Shown: positions 34,948-45,090, counted from the stretch's first letter. The stretch: 64,000 nt of DNA from Actinacidiphila yeochonensis CN732 (GCF_000745345.1 NZ_JQNR01000005.1:4588001-4652000); one strand, 5' to 3'. The notes: generated from the letters alone by a model not told the origin. Numbers and translations are program-made.

Positions 34948-35468
34948 CGCCGCTCGAACAGCCCCGACCGGTGGTCCCTGCGGCGCGTGTCCGAGGTCCC
35001 ACCTCTCCCGTCCTCCTCCGGACCTTCCTCCGCGGGCTTCACGTGCGGGCTTCCCGTCGTGCGCCCGGACGGAGCGCCGTGCCTGCCGGTGCGGCGGCAG
35101 CATGCCGGGTGCGCCGAGCCGGAACGGCCGCCGGGCGGTGTGGCCGCCGGGCGGACGGTTCGGCAGCCGTGCCCACCGGCAGGGCGCGGCCCGACGATCC
35201 TCCTCCGCGCCGGCCTGGAGCCGCCGCCCGTCACACGAGGCGGTGCCGCCCGCGGCGCCGTGGGTCGTGCGGCCGCGGAGCCGCGGGACGGGCTGAGATG
35301 CCGCACCTCGCAACCGCCCGTCGCGGCGAGCCGGTTGGCCGACCGTGCCGACCGCGCGGAACCGCGCCCCTGGGCCACTCGCCGTGGCGGCTGACGGCGC
35401 GCTCCCGCGCGGCCTCCGACAGCGGCCGCGGCGGCCCAAGAGGGGAGCGCAGCGTATACGGTGGGCCC
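34948..35468. other. gap without a recognised gene
   Basis: The 521 bases are GC-rich with open frames on both strands but no family motif or good ribosome site. I see no repeat or RNA here. Confidence 0.5.
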
Positions 35469-36329
35469 GTGGCCGAAAACGAGAACGTGTTCTCCTCCGC
35501 GGTGTCCCGTGTGGCGGCCTGGCGCCGACGCGGCACGACGCGACTGGTGCACCGGATGTGGCGCCACGTCCAGGAGGCCGGGGCGGTCACCGCCGAGCGG
35601 CCCGGGCGACTGCGCTTCGGCAGGATCGGCTGGGGCACCCGCCTGGCCTTCCCCCTGGGCACGGTCTTCGGGGAGCACTGGATCCACCTGGGAGCCTGCT
35701 GCATCATCGGCGAGCAGGTCACCCTGACGGTCGGGCTGGCACCGGCGGAGTTGGACTACGGACCCGATCCGGTGATCACGATCGGCGACGGGGTCGTCCT
35801 GGGGCGCGACAGCCACGTGGTGGCGCTGGCGCCCATCACCCTCGGAGACAAGGTCTACTGCGGGCCCAACGTCTACATCACCAGCACCAACCACTCCTAC
35901 CGGGACCCGGAGACGGCGATCGGCGAGCAGTGGCCCCACGCGGCGCCGGTGGAGATCGGGGCGGGCAGCTGGCTTGGCGTCAACAGCGTCGTGCTGCCCG
36001 GCGCGCGGCTGGGCCGCAACGTGGTCGTCGCCGCGGGCTCCGTGGTCCGCGGCGAGGTGCCCGACCACGCGGTGGTGGCCGGCGCGCCCGCCCGCATCGT
36101 CCGCCGCTGGACACCCGAGGCCGGCTGGCAGCCACCGCTGCGCCCGGCACCCGCGATCCCGGGCGCCGACGGCGGCTCCGCCTCCGGCCAGGACGGCGGC
36201 TCCGGCTCCGCCCCCGCCCGGGAACCGGCCGGGGAGCCGGGCACGGTCCCGGCTCCTGGCGATCCCGCCGCCGTCCCGCCCGAGCGGCGGCTGGACCTCG
36301 ACGGCTTGGAGGAGCCCGCTGGCGCCTGA
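35469..36329 (+). CDS. hexapeptide-repeat (LbH) acyltransferase
   Basis: Left-handed beta-helix acyltransferase of about 286 residues, near maltose/galactoside O-acetyltransferases. The repeat region shows GTVFGEHWIHLGACCIIGEQVTL, ITIGDGVVLGRDSHVVALAPITLGDKVYCGPNVYITSTNHSYRDPE with the catalytic histidine, and SWLGVNSVVLPGARLGRNVVVAAGSVVRGEVPDHAVVAGAPARIVRRW. A disordered Gly/Ala/Pro tail of 80 residues follows. GTG 35469 is chosen. The acceptor is unknown; a cell-surface glycan or sugar is likely. Confidence 0.87.
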   Translation: MAENENVFSSAVSRVAAWRRRGTTRLVHRMWRHVQEAGAVTAERPGRLRFGRIGWGTRLAFPLGTVFGEHWIHLGACCIIGEQVTLTVGLAPAELDYGPDPVITIGDGVVLGRDSHVVALAPITLGDKVYCGPNVYITSTNHSYRDPETAIGEQWPHAAPVEIGAGSWLGVNSVVLPGARLGRNVVVAAGSVVRGEVPDHAVVAGAPARIVRRWTPEAGWQPPLRPAPAIPGADGGSASGQDGGSGSAPAREPAGEPGTVPAPGDPAAVPPERRLDLDGLEEPAGA

Positions 36330-36353
36330 ACCCCGGGCCGGGCGGACCGTACC

Positions 36354-36402
36354 CAGCCGCCAGCCGCCAGCCGCCAGCCGCCAGCCGCCAGCCGCCAGCC
36401 GT
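36354..36402. repeat. heptanucleotide tandem repeat (CAGCCGC)
   Basis: Six perfect copies of CAGCCGC and a seventh ending in T lie between two genes. The unit length is not a multiple of three and copy number could vary. Confidence 0.85.
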
Positions 36403-36492
36403 CGACGGGCGGCCGGGGAGGACCCGGCCGCGGGGAGGCGGGATCAAGCGCACTGCCGCGGGCCTCGGAAGCCCTTTGCTAGATTGCCCGCC

Positions 36493-37035
36493 ATGCGAGC
36501 ACCGATCGGTTCCTTCGAGGACGCCCGACCCGCCACCGAGCGCAAGGACCTCCTCCCGCCGACGGTCGCCGGCGCCGTCACCTCCGACATGCTGCATGTG
36601 GACACCGACCCGGCCAAGGCCGACACCGCCGACTTCGTCGCCACCTACGGCGCCGACCTCGACGGCTGCTCCGCCAACTGCGTCGTCGTCGCCGGCAAGC
36701 GCGGCCAGGACGTCACCCTGGCCGCCTGCCTGGTGCTGTCCACCACCCGCCTGGACGTCAACGGCCTGGTCCGCCGCCACCTCGGCGTACGCAAGGCGTC
36801 CTTCGCGCCGATGGAGACGGCGGTACGCGAGACGGGCATGGAGTACGGCGGCATCACGCCCGTCGGGCTGCCCGTCGGATGGCCGCTCCTCGTCGACGCC
36901 GCCGTGGCCGCCGCCCCCCACCTGGTGGTGGGCAGCGGTGCCCGCCGGGGCAAGCTCATCGTGCCCGGCCCCGTGCTGGCGGCGCTTCCGGGTGCGGTCG
37001 TCCTCGACGGCCTCGGCATCCCCGTCCCGAGCTGA
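36493..37035 (+). CDS. YbaK/aminoacyl-tRNA deacylase-associated domain protein
   Basis: About 180 residues, a YbaK/ProX-type editing domain that may hydrolyse mischarged aminoacyl-tRNA (prolyl or cysteinyl). Landmarks: CSANCVVVAGKRGQDVTLAACLVLSTTRLDVNGLVRRHLGVRKASFAPMETAVRETGMEYGGITPVGLP, the typical A-E-TG-EYGGITPVGLP segment, and GSGARRGKLIVPG. ATG 36493 gives the full domain. Confidence 0.88.
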   Translation: MRAPIGSFEDARPATERKDLLPPTVAGAVTSDMLHVDTDPAKADTADFVATYGADLDGCSANCVVVAGKRGQDVTLAACLVLSTTRLDVNGLVRRHLGVRKASFAPMETAVRETGMEYGGITPVGLPVGWPLLVDAAVAAAPHLVVGSGARRGKLIVPGPVLAALPGAVVLDGLGIPVPS

Positions 37036-37063
37036 CCGCGACCGGTCCTCCCGCGGACCGGCC

Positions 37064-37468
37064 CTACAGCCGGGGAATCTCGATCGCGGGGCAGCGGTCC
37101 ATCAGCATCTCCAGGCCCGCCGCGCGCGTCCGGTCGTAGGCCGCCTCGTCGACCACGCCGAGCTGGAACCAGACCGCCTTCGCACCTGCGGCCACCGCCT
37201 CGTCCGCCACCGCCCCGGCGAGGTCGGAGTTGACGAAGACGTCCACCACGTCCACCGGGAACGGTATGTCGGCCAGGGACGCGTAGCCCTGCTCGCCGTG
37301 GACGGTCTCGGCCCTGGGGTGCACGGGCACGATCCGCTTGCCGAACCGCTGGAGCACTCCCGCCACGCCGTAGGCGGCCCGCGAGGTGTTGTTCGACAGG
37401 CCCACCACCGCCCAGGTGTCACCGCTCTCGGTCAGGATCCTGCGTACCGTCGCCGCGTCGCCGTACAC
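37064..37468 (-). CDS. CoA-binding domain protein (YccU-like)
   Basis: Rossmann CoA-binding protein of about 134 residues, with DTWAVVGLSNNTSRAAYGVAGVLQRFGKRIVPVHP and later DVVDVFVNSDLAGAVADEAVAAGAKAVWFQLGV. GTG 37468 gives the usual family length and has GGAGGG about 10 bases upstream; a longer frame starts at 37558. Physiological role unknown. Confidence 0.88.
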   Translation of the reverse strand: MYGDAATVRRILTESGDTWAVVGLSNNTSRAAYGVAGVLQRFGKRIVPVHPRAETVHGEQGYASLADIPFPVDVVDVFVNSDLAGAVADEAVAAGAKAVWFQLGVVDEAAYDRTRAAGLEMLMDRCPAIEIPRL

Positions 37469-37609
37469 CCCTCGGCCCTCCACTCCCGCACGTCCTCCGT
37501 GCCGCGCGCAGGGCGCGGCTCTTTCCACGGGCGGCAACACGCTCCGGAACGGAGCCATTCCCCCGGGTCAGAGGTTCAGCCGTTCGGCGCAACCGCCTAC
37601 CCTGGCCAG

Positions 37610-38236
37610 GTGGAGGATCGGTATCTGACGGTGGCCCGGGTCGGCACGTACGAGAGCGAGGTCAAGCGCTCCCGCTTCCTGTGCACGCTCGCCCCCGCCG
37701 AGAGCGAGGAGGCCGCGCAGGAGGCGGTGCGGGCCGTGCGGCGCGAGCACCCCGACGCCACCCACAACTGCTTCGCCTACGTCGTCGGCGCCGACGGGCG
37801 GTGGCAGCGGGCCGGCGACGACGGCGAGCCCGGCGGCACCGCCGGAACCCCGATGCTCCAGGTGCTGCTCGGCCGGGGCGTCCGCGACACCGTCGCCGTC
37901 GTCACCCGCTACTACGGGGGCGTCCTGCTCGGCGCCGGCGGCCTCGTCCGGGCCTACGGCGGCGCCGTCTCGGCCGCCCTCGACAGCGTCGGCACCGTCG
38001 AGCGGCGGCGGCTGGCGCTGCTCACCGTCACCGCCGGCCACGGCCGGGCCGGCCGGCTGGAGAACGACCTGCGCGCCGCCGGCCACACCCTGCGCGAGGT
38101 CCGCTACGGCGCCGAGGTCACCTTCCACCTGGCCGTACCCGAGGGCGACGTGCCCGCCTTCCGCGGCTGGCTCGCCGACGCCACCGCGGGGTCGGCCACC
38201 TGCGCCGCTGACGGCTCGGCCTTCGTCACCCTCTGA
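37610..38236 (+). CDS. YigZ/IMPACT family protein
   Basis: About 208 residues. The UPF0029 (IMPACT) N-terminal domain is clear: KRSRFLCTLAPAESEEAAQEAVRAVRREHPDATHNCFAYVVG, DDGEPGGTAGTPMLQVLLGRGVRDTVAVVTRYYGGVLLGAGGLVRAYGGAVSAAL, followed by the C-terminal ferredoxin-like domain. The family may bind ribosomes or nucleic acid; its precise role in bacteria is unknown. GTG 37610 is followed at once by the conserved start VEDRYLTVAR. Confidence 0.9.
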   Translation: MEDRYLTVARVGTYESEVKRSRFLCTLAPAESEEAAQEAVRAVRREHPDATHNCFAYVVGADGRWQRAGDDGEPGGTAGTPMLQVLLGRGVRDTVAVVTRYYGGVLLGAGGLVRAYGGAVSAALDSVGTVERRRLALLTVTAGHGRAGRLENDLRAAGHTLREVRYGAEVTFHLAVPEGDVPAFRGWLADATAGSATCAADGSAFVTL

Positions 38237-38425
38237 CGACCCGCCCTGGTCCGCCGGACCCCTCCGGACCCCGTGACACCCATGGGGGCGGTCCCCGGCT
38301 GCCGCGGCCCCGCCCTCTAGACTCCTGGTGATCCCTGCCGCGCGGCCCTCGGGGCCACGCCCGAGGACGGGGACGGCCGCCGCGCGGGGGCCGGCGGACG
38401 GGACGGAGCGGCAGGTGGGAGCGCG

Positions 38426-39586
38426 GTGAGATTCCTGCACACCTCGGACTGGCATCTGGGCCGGTCCTTCCACCGGGTGAGCCTGCTCGACGCCCAGCAG
38501 ACCTTCCTCGACCACCTCGTGGCGACCGTGCGCGACCGCGAGGTGGACGCCGTCCTCGTCGCGGGCGACGTCTACGACCGGGCCGTACCGCCGCTGGCCG
38601 CCGTCGAGCTGTTCGACCAGGCGCTGCACCGGCTCGCCGACCTCGGCGTCCCGGCGGTGATGACCTCCGGCAACCACGACTCGGCCCGCCGCCTGGGCGT
38701 CGGCTCCGGGCTGATGGGCAGGGCCGGCATCCACCTGCGCACCGACCCGGCCACCTGCCACCAGCCCGTGCTGCTGTCCGACCGGCACGGCGACGTCGCC
38801 GTCTACGGGCTGCCCTACCTCGAACCCACACTGGTCCGCGAGGAGTTCGGGGCGCGCACCGCCGACCACACGGCCGTGCTCGGCGCCGCCATGGACCGGG
38901 TCCGCGCCGACCTCGCAGCCCGGCCCGACGGCACCCGCGCGGTCGTCCTCGCGCACGCCTTCGTCATCGGCGGCGCGGGCTGCGACAGCGAACGGGACAT
39001 CACCGCCGGCGGTGTGGCGGCCGTACCCGCCGCGCTCTTCGACGGGGTGCACTACGCCGCCCTCGGCCACCTGCACGGCTGCCAGACGATCAGCGAACGG
39101 GTCCGCTACTCCGGCTCCCCGCTGGCCTACTCCTTCTCCGAGGAGCACCACCGCAAGAGCATGTGGCTGGTCGAGCTCGGACCCGGCGGGGAGATCACGG
39201 CCGAACGCGTCGACACCCCCGTGCCCCGGCCGCTGGCCCGGCTGCGCGGCCGCCTCGACGACCTGCTCGCCGACCCGGACCTGGACCGCCACGCCGGTTC
39301 CTGGGTGGAGGCCACCCTCACCGACCCGTTCCGCCCGCACGAGCCGATGGCCGCGCTCGCCAAGCGCTTCCCGCACGTGCTCACCCTCGCCTTCGCCCCC
39401 GACCCGACCGGCGACGACCCGCTCGCCAGCTACGCGGAGCGGCTGCGCGGCCGCACCGACCAGCAGATCGCCGAGGACTTCGTCGTCCACGTCCGCGGCA
39501 CCGTCCCCGACCCGGGCGAGCGCCTCGTGCTGCGTGACGCGCTCGACACCGTCCGGGCCGACGCCGTGGGAGCGGAACGCGACTGA
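38426..39586 (+). CDS. sbcD: exonuclease subunit SbcD
   Basis: Nuclease subunit of the SbcCD (Mre11-Rad50-like) complex that cuts DNA hairpins and blocked ends. About 386 residues with the five phosphoesterase motifs: FLHTSDWHLGRSF, VAGDVYDRA, TSGNHDSARR, LAHAFV and GHLHGCQ. The C-terminal SbcD region (RLRGRLDDLLADPD on) is present. GTG 38426 is the first codon of the conserved VRFLHTSDWH. Its last base is shared with the sbcC start (TGATG). Confidence 0.95.
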   Translation: MRFLHTSDWHLGRSFHRVSLLDAQQTFLDHLVATVRDREVDAVLVAGDVYDRAVPPLAAVELFDQALHRLADLGVPAVMTSGNHDSARRLGVGSGLMGRAGIHLRTDPATCHQPVLLSDRHGDVAVYGLPYLEPTLVREEFGARTADHTAVLGAAMDRVRADLAARPDGTRAVVLAHAFVIGGAGCDSERDITAGGVAAVPAALFDGVHYAALGHLHGCQTISERVRYSGSPLAYSFSEEHHRKSMWLVELGPGGEITAERVDTPVPRPLARLRGRLDDLLADPDLDRHAGSWVEATLTDPFRPHEPMAALAKRFPHVLTLAFAPDPTGDDPLASYAERLRGRTDQQIAEDFVVHVRGTVPDPGERLVLRDALDTVRADAVGAERD

Positions 39587-42500
39587 TGCGCCTGCACCGT
39601 CTGGAGATCACCGCCTTCGGGCCCTTCGCCGGCACCCAGCACGTCGACTTCGACGAGCTGTCCGCGGCCGGTCTCTTCCTGCTGCACGGCCCCACCGGCG
39701 CCGGCAAGACCTCCGTCCTGGACGCCGTCTGCTACGCCCTGTACGGCCAGGTGCCCGGCGCCCGCCCCGCCACCCGGCTGCGCAGCGACCACGCGGCGCC
39801 CGGTACGGCCACCGGCGTGGTCCTGGAGCTGACCGCCGGCGGGCGGCGGCTGGAGATCACCCGGCGCCCCGAGCAGCCGCGGGCCAAGAAGCGCGGCACC
39901 GGCACCACCGTGGACAAGGCCGTCACGCTGCTGCGCGAGCACACCGGCGACGGCTGGCGCGGGATGTCCACGTCCCACCAGGAGATCGGCGAGGAGATCC
40001 GGCAGCTGGTCGGCATGAGCCGCGAGCAGTTCTGCCAGGTGGTGCTGCTGCCGCAGGGCGAGTTCGCGACGTTCCTGCGGGCCGGCGCCGCCGAGCGCGC
40101 CGACCTGCTGGGACGGCTCTTCGACACCGGCAGGTTCCGCGCCGTGGAACGGCGGCTGCGCGACCTGCGGCACGCCGCCGAGCAGGGCGTCACCTCGGGC
40201 GACGCCGACCTGCGCGACCTGGCCGCCCGGATGCGGCAGGCCGCCGGCCCGCTCCCCGCCGATCCCGCCTCCGACACCGCTCCGGCCGCTTCCGACGGCG
40301 GCGGTCCCGGCGATCCCGGCGCGCACCTGCTCACCCGCGCCGCCCTTCTGCGCTGCGAGGCCCGCGAGGCGCACACCGTCGCGTGGGCCGGGACACGCGC
40401 GGCCGAGGAGGCACACCACGCCGCCAGTGGCGCCGCCGACGCCGCCCGCGCCCTGCACACGCTCCAGCGCCGCCACCGCGTGGCAGTCGAGCGCGCCGCC
40501 GCCGTCGCCGGGGAACAGCCCCGCCGCGCCGCCGCGCGCGCCCGCCTCGACCGCGCCAACCGGGCGCTGGCCGTCGAACCCGCCCTGGCGCTGCGGGAGA
40601 AGGCGGCCACCGGGTACGAGGAGGCGCTCGCCGCCGCCGAGGAGCTCCGGCGCTCCCTGGCCCGCGCCGGTGAACTCCCGCCGGCCGCCGTCGTCCCGGC
40701 CGCCCGCGCCGCGCACCCCTCCCGCGAGACCGCCCCGCCGCAGCCGGGCGCGGCGCGGACGCGGAGCGCGCCGCACCGGCAGAGGGCGCGGGCGAACAGC
40801 GCGGCCACGGCGGCGCCGAGGCACTGACCGAGCGCGCCGGGCTGCTGCGCGAGGAACTCGGCGGACTGGCCGGCGCGGAGGAGGCCGAGGAGCGGGCCGC
40901 CGCCGTACGGGCCCGGCTGGCGGGCCTGGAGGCCGAGGAGCGCGCCGACGAGACCGCCGCCCGCGAGGCCCGGACCTGGCTGGAGCGCTGGCCCGGCGAA
41001 CGGGCCCGGCTCCAGCAGCGGGTGGACGCCGGAGCCGGCGCGGCCGCGCAGGCCGTGGAACTCGCCGGCCAGGCCGCCGCCGCCCGCGCCCGCGCGCGGG
41101 CCGCCGCCCGGCGCGACGACCTCGGCGAGCGGCTGGAGCGTGCCGAGGACGCCGCCCGCGCCGTCCGCGACCGCGCCGCCGACGCCCGCGACCGGTGGCA
41201 GGACGCCCGCGAGGAGCGCATCGCCGGGATCGCCGCCGAACTCGCCGCCGGCCTCGCCGAGGGCGAGCCCTGTCGGGTCTGCGGCTCCGGCCACCACCCC
41301 GCTCCGGCCCGCCCCGCCGGACGCCAGGTCACCCGCGCCGACGAGGACGCCGCCGGCCGCGCCCACCAGCAGGCCCAGAGCGCCCACGAGCAGGCACGCG
41401 ACAACGCGTCCCGGCTGGCCGCCGAACACGCCGCCGCGACCGCCGAGGCGGGTACCGCCCCGCGCGCCGACCTGGACGCCGAGTACGCCGTCGCCGCGGC
41501 CCGCGCGGAGGACGCCGCCCGCGCCGCCGCCGACCTGCCCCAGGCCCGCGCCGCCATGGAGAGCGCGGAGGGGGAGCGGGACCGGCGCACCGACCAGCAC
41601 CGGCGGGCGGCCGGCCGGGCCGCCGCCCACGCCTCGCTGCGCGAGGAGCTGGAGGAGCAGCGGCTACGGCTGGAGGCCGAACGGGACCGCGCCCGGGCCG
41701 GCCACACGACCGTCCGCGACCGCCGCCTCGGCCTCGGCGAGCGCATCGGCCTCCTTGACCGCGCCGCCCACGCGCTGCGTGAGCGCTCGGGGGCCGCCGA
41801 CCGGCTCGCCGAGGCCGAGGCGGCGGTCGAACAGGCCGCGGCCGGAGCCGGATTCGGCTCCGCCGAGGAGGCGCGTGCGGCGCTGCTGCCGACCTCGGAG
41901 CTGTGGCGGGTACAGCGGCAGGTCGCGGAGTGGACCAGGCAGGAGGCGGCCGCGGAGGCCGCGCTGGCCGAGGAGGAGCCGGCCGCCGCCGCACTGCTGC
42001 CACCCGCCGACCCCGCTGCCGCGCAGGCCGCCCAGGAGGCGGCCCAGCGGCGACTGCGCGCGACCTCGGCCGCCGAGTCGGCCGCCGCCGACCGCTGCCG
42101 CGACCTGGACCGGCTCGGCCGGCAGGCCGACACCCTGGTCCGCCGGCTGGCCCCGCACCGGGCCGAGACAGCCCGGCTGCGGCGCCTGTCGGATTTGGTC
42201 TCGGCCACCTCCGCGGAGAACCGCTACCGGATGGAACTGGAGACCTACGTGCTGGCCGCCCGGCTGGAACAGGTCGCCGCCGCGGCGAGCGTCCGCCTCC
42301 AGCGGATGTCCGGCGGGCGCTACACCCTCGTCCACACCGACGCGCGGGCCGGCGGTCGCGGCAAGTCCGGCCTCGGCCTGATGGTCGTCGACGCCTGGAC
42401 CGGCAGCGAGCGCGACACCGCCACCCTCTCCGGCGGCGAGACCTTCTTCGCCTCCCTTGCGCTCGCCCTCGGACTGGCCGACGTCGTCACCGACGAGGCC

Positions 42501-42725
42501 GGAGGCGCCCGTCTCGACACCCTCTTCATCGACGAGGGCTTCGGCAGCCTCGACGACCAGACCCTCGACGAGGTCATGGACGTGCTGGACACCCTGCGGG
42601 AACGCGATCGGGCGGTCGGCATCGTCAGCCACGTCGCCGACCTGCGCCACCGCATCCCGGCCCAACTCCGCGTCGCCAAGGGCCGCGACGGCTCCACGAT
42701 CCGGCTGCGCACCGCCGCGGGCTGA
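39586..42725 (+). CDS. sbcC: exonuclease subunit SbcC, frameshifted in the first coiled coil
   Basis: SMC-like ATPase subunit of SbcCD. N-terminal Walker A HGPTGAGKTSVLDAVCYALYG, then a coiled coil with the zinc hook CRVCGSGHHP (near 41275), the signature TLSGGETFFASLALALGLADVV and Walker B LDTLFIDEGFGSLDD. The frame breaks near 40735: it continues with a Pro/Arg-rich tail to a stop at 40827, while the frame one base over carries the rest. One added C in the CCCC run 40733-40736 restores one chain of 1,046 residues, a normal length. As written, both halves would be inactive. Given similar one-base losses elsewhere here, a base-calling error is likely. Confidence 0.9.
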
Positions 42726-42986
42726 CCTGCCGCCCACGCCAACCGCGGACCCGGCGCGCCCCCTACGTCGGGCCGCTTGTCGTGCTCCCCGTGCGATCGC
42801 GTTCCAGGCGGACGAGCGGCGCCCGCGCCGGTCCTTCGGCGAACGCGCCACGGGATCGCGTGGCGGCCGGGACGGCCGCGCGGCCGCCCGCTTCGGGGAC
42901 CCGGCGGATCGCGAGGTAGAGGTCGAGGGGCCGAGGGACCAGGCGTAAAAATTGATGTCCGGGTTGATAAAATCAAGGATCGTGCG
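42726..42986. other. intergenic upstream of the DUF2089 operon
   Basis: GC-rich for the first 200 bases with no gene. It becomes AT-rich from about 42940 (GCGTAAAAATTGATGTCCGG), leading into the promoter at 42987. Confidence 0.5.
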
Positions 42987-43015
42987 TTGTGGGATCAGAG
43001 AAGTCAAGGTACAAA
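42987..43015 (+). promoter_or_regulatory. sigma70-like promoter of the DUF2089 operon
   Basis: TTGTGG (42987-42992), 17 bases, TACAAA (43010-43015), 41 bases before the GTG at 43056. It sits in the most AT-rich stretch of the neighbourhood. Confidence 0.6.
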
Positions 43016-43055
43016 GGATGTGTGGACGCGTAGTCGAGAGCAGGGGAGTCGCCGG

Positions 43056-43418
43056 GTGGACTGGCAGGAACTCACGGACCTGACGCGCGGACAGCCGTTC
43101 GTCGTCGAGCGGGTCCGCCTTGTGGGCAGCGGCATCGCGGTCGAGGGGCAGTTCGAGCCGCCGCAACTGGCCCGACTCGGCGCCGACGACCAGGTGTTCG
43201 TCGCCGCCTTCGTGAGGTCGCACGGTTCGATCAAGGAGATGGAGCGGACCTTCGGGGTGAGCTACCCGACGGTGAAGTCCCGGTTGAAACGGATCGCCGA
43301 GCAGCTCGACTTCGTCGACACCGACCCGGCGCCCGACGCCGCCGACATCGTCGACCGTCTGCGACAGGGGGAGATCAGCGCCCAGGAGGCGCTGGCCGAG
43401 CTGGAGGGGTACCGGTGA
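43056..43418 (+). CDS. DUF2089 family protein
   Basis: About 120 residues, DUF2089 domain with a helix-turn-helix-like core: WQELTDLTRGQPFVVERVRLVGSGIAVEGQFEPPQLARLGADDQVFVAAFVRSHGSIKEMERTFGVSYPTVKSRLKRI, where GSIKEMERTFGVSYPTVKSRL looks like a sigma-4-type DNA-binding helix pair. The C-terminus holds RLRQGEISAQEALAELEG, a short SHOCT-like motif. GTG 43056 has AGGGGAG 7 bases upstream. It heads a three-gene overlapping operon and probably regulates it; not tested in the family as far as I know. Confidence 0.85.
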   Translation: MDWQELTDLTRGQPFVVERVRLVGSGIAVEGQFEPPQLARLGADDQVFVAAFVRSHGSIKEMERTFGVSYPTVKSRLKRIAEQLDFVDTDPAPDAADIVDRLRQGEISAQEALAELEGYR

Positions 43419-43675
43419 TCCCGCAGCTGGTGACGATCCGTCATCGTCGTCCCGATGGAAAGCGGTTGCGGTTGTACATCCCCGTCCTGCCGGTCCTGCT
43501 GGTGCTGTCGCCACTGCTGGTGGTCGCCGCGCTGGGCGGGCTGGTCGCCTGTCTCGCCACCCGGGTGAGCCCGACGGGCGCGCTGCGCGGCGTCGGGCGG
43601 CTGCTGTGGGCACTGCCCGGCACCCGGATCGAGATCGAGCAGGGGCGAACGGCCGTACTGGTAAGCGTCAGATGA
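43415..43675 (+). CDS. small membrane protein
   Basis: 86 residues with a basic N-terminus (RHRRPDGKRLRLYIPV) and a double hydrophobic stretch (LPVLLVLSPLLVVAALGGLVACLA). It is in the position of small membrane proteins that go with DUF2089/LiaX-like genes. GTG 43415 overlaps the previous stop (GTGA). No function assigned. Confidence 0.75.
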   Translation: MIPQLVTIRHRRPDGKRLRLYIPVLPVLLVLSPLLVVAALGGLVACLATRVSPTGALRGVGRLLWALPGTRIEIEQGRTAVLVSVR

Positions 43676-44124
43676 GTGAGGAAGGAAGAGCGACCGTGGA
43701 CGAGCAGCGCCGCCAGATCCTGCAGATGCTGGCCGACGACCGGATCACCGTGGACGAGGCCGTGCGGCTGATCGACGCCCTCGACCGAGGACGGTCGGAA
43801 ACGCCCCCGGGGACGGCGTCCGGCCCGAAGTCCCGGCCCAAGTACCTGCGTGTGGTGGTGAATTCGACGGACAGCTCCGGTGACGGGCCGAGCCGGGTCA
43901 ACGTGCGGGTGCCGCTTCAGCTGCTGCGCGCCGGGGTCCGGCTCACGAGCCTCGTCCCGCCGCAGGCGCTCGCCAAGGTCAACGCGGAGCTGAGCAGGTC
44001 GGGCGTGCCGATCGACCTCGCCGAGCTCAAGCCGCAGCACCTTGAGGAGTTGATCGACCAGCTCGACGAGGTCCACGTCGACGTGGACGACCCCGAGTCC
44101 ATGGTGCGGGTGTTCTGCGAGTAG
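43672..44124 (+). CDS. YvlB/LiaX N-terminal-like (SHOCT-type) domain protein
   Basis: About 150 residues. The N-terminal helix pair VDEQRRQILQMLADDRITVDEAVRLIDALD is the short motif shared with YvlB/LiaX and SHOCT proteins. A Ser/Pro linker is followed by KYLRVVVNS, RVNVRVPLQLLRAGVRLTSLVPPQA and an acidic end. ATG 43672 overlaps the previous stop (ATGA). In Firmicutes such genes belong to envelope-stress modules; a like role here is an inference. Confidence 0.8.
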   Translation: MSEEGRATVDEQRRQILQMLADDRITVDEAVRLIDALDRGRSETPPGTASGPKSRPKYLRVVVNSTDSSGDGPSRVNVRVPLQLLRAGVRLTSLVPPQALAKVNAELSRSGVPIDLAELKPQHLEELIDQLDEVHVDVDDPESMVRVFCE

Positions 44125-44287
44125 CACCACCGCGGGGCCGGCGGTGAACAGGCGGACCGGTGCGTGGAGGCGACGCGGCGGCGTACGGCGGCGAGCGTTC
44201 GTCGCGGTCCGCTCCCTGCGGCTCCGTCCTGCACCGTTCCGTTCTGTGCCGTTCCGGGCGTGCGATCCTGACGGATCGCCAGTTTCT

Positions 44288-44318
44288 GCCCGCGGTGGAT
44301 CACGGACTCACCGCGGGC
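44288..44318 (+). terminator. hairpin after the DUF2089 operon
   Basis: GCCCGCGGTG and CACCGCGGGC form a perfect 10-base stem over an 11-base loop, 163 bases after the last stop. The gap 44125-44565 holds no gene that I can recognise. Confidence 0.6.
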
Positions 44319-44565
44319 GGGTCGCACGGGGCTCCGTGACGGCGCCGGCGCCGATGTCGGATGCCGACGGCGAAGGACCGCTCACCGGCCGCCCTCGGCG
44401 CGGACGGCCTCCCCGTCGGCCGACGCCCGTGCGCCTCCGGTGATCACCGCGCCGGTGCCCGCCGGGTGCCGAGGCCGCACACCGCGGGCCCGCCCGCTCC
44501 CGGCGGTCCGGCCGGCTGCGTCGGGAGCGGTCGGGAGGCCCTCCGCCCACCGGTTCCCGGACCGG

Positions 44566-45090
44566 TCACACAGGCAGGCCCGTCAGTTCGTACGCCCACA
44601 GCTCGCCCCGGTCGGACACCCGCTCGAAGCCGATGCGTTCCAGGACGGCCTGCGAGGCGCGGTTGCCCGGCACCGTCGCGGCCAGCACCACGACGACCTG
44701 CGGCTGGGACAGCGCCCACACGCACAGGGCCCGGGCCGCGTCGGTGGCCCAGCCGTCGCCGCGTGCCGAGGGGGCGAGGTCGTAGCCGATCTCCACCGCG
44801 CCGCGGTCCGGCGGGCCGTGGAAGCCCGCGCCGCCCACCGCCGTGCCGTCCGCGGTGCGCTGGATCGCGAACAGCCCCCACCCGGGCTGGTAGACACCCG
44901 CGGCGGCCGCGGCCACCGTCATCGAGGCGGCGCTGATCGTCCCCTCGCCCGGCACGGCGTCCACCCAGGTGAGCCCGGCCGGCTTGCCGTCGGCCAGCTG
45001 CGCCGCCTCCTCGGGCCCCTGCTCGCGCAGGGTCACCCGTCCGGCGGTCAGGACGAGCCGACCGGCGTCGTACGCGGTGTGCAGCGTCAT
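44566..45090 (-). CDS. GNAT family N-acetyltransferase (RimJ/RimL-like)
   Basis: About 174 residues. Acetyltransferase fold with VGGAGFHGPPDRGAVEIGYDLAPSARGDGWATDAARALCVWAL, including the acetyl-CoA loop (R-G-D-G-W-A in place of Q/R-x-x-G-x-A), and VPGNRASQAVLERIGFERV, the usual final segment of ribosomal-protein-type acetyltransferases. Substrate unknown. Confidence 0.88.
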   Translation of the reverse strand: MTLHTAYDAGRLVLTAGRVTLREQGPEEAAQLADGKPAGLTWVDAVPGEGTISAASMTVAAAAAGVYQPGWGLFAIQRTADGTAVGGAGFHGPPDRGAVEIGYDLAPSARGDGWATDAARALCVWALSQPQVVVVLAATVPGNRASQAVLERIGFERVSDRGELWAYELTGLPV

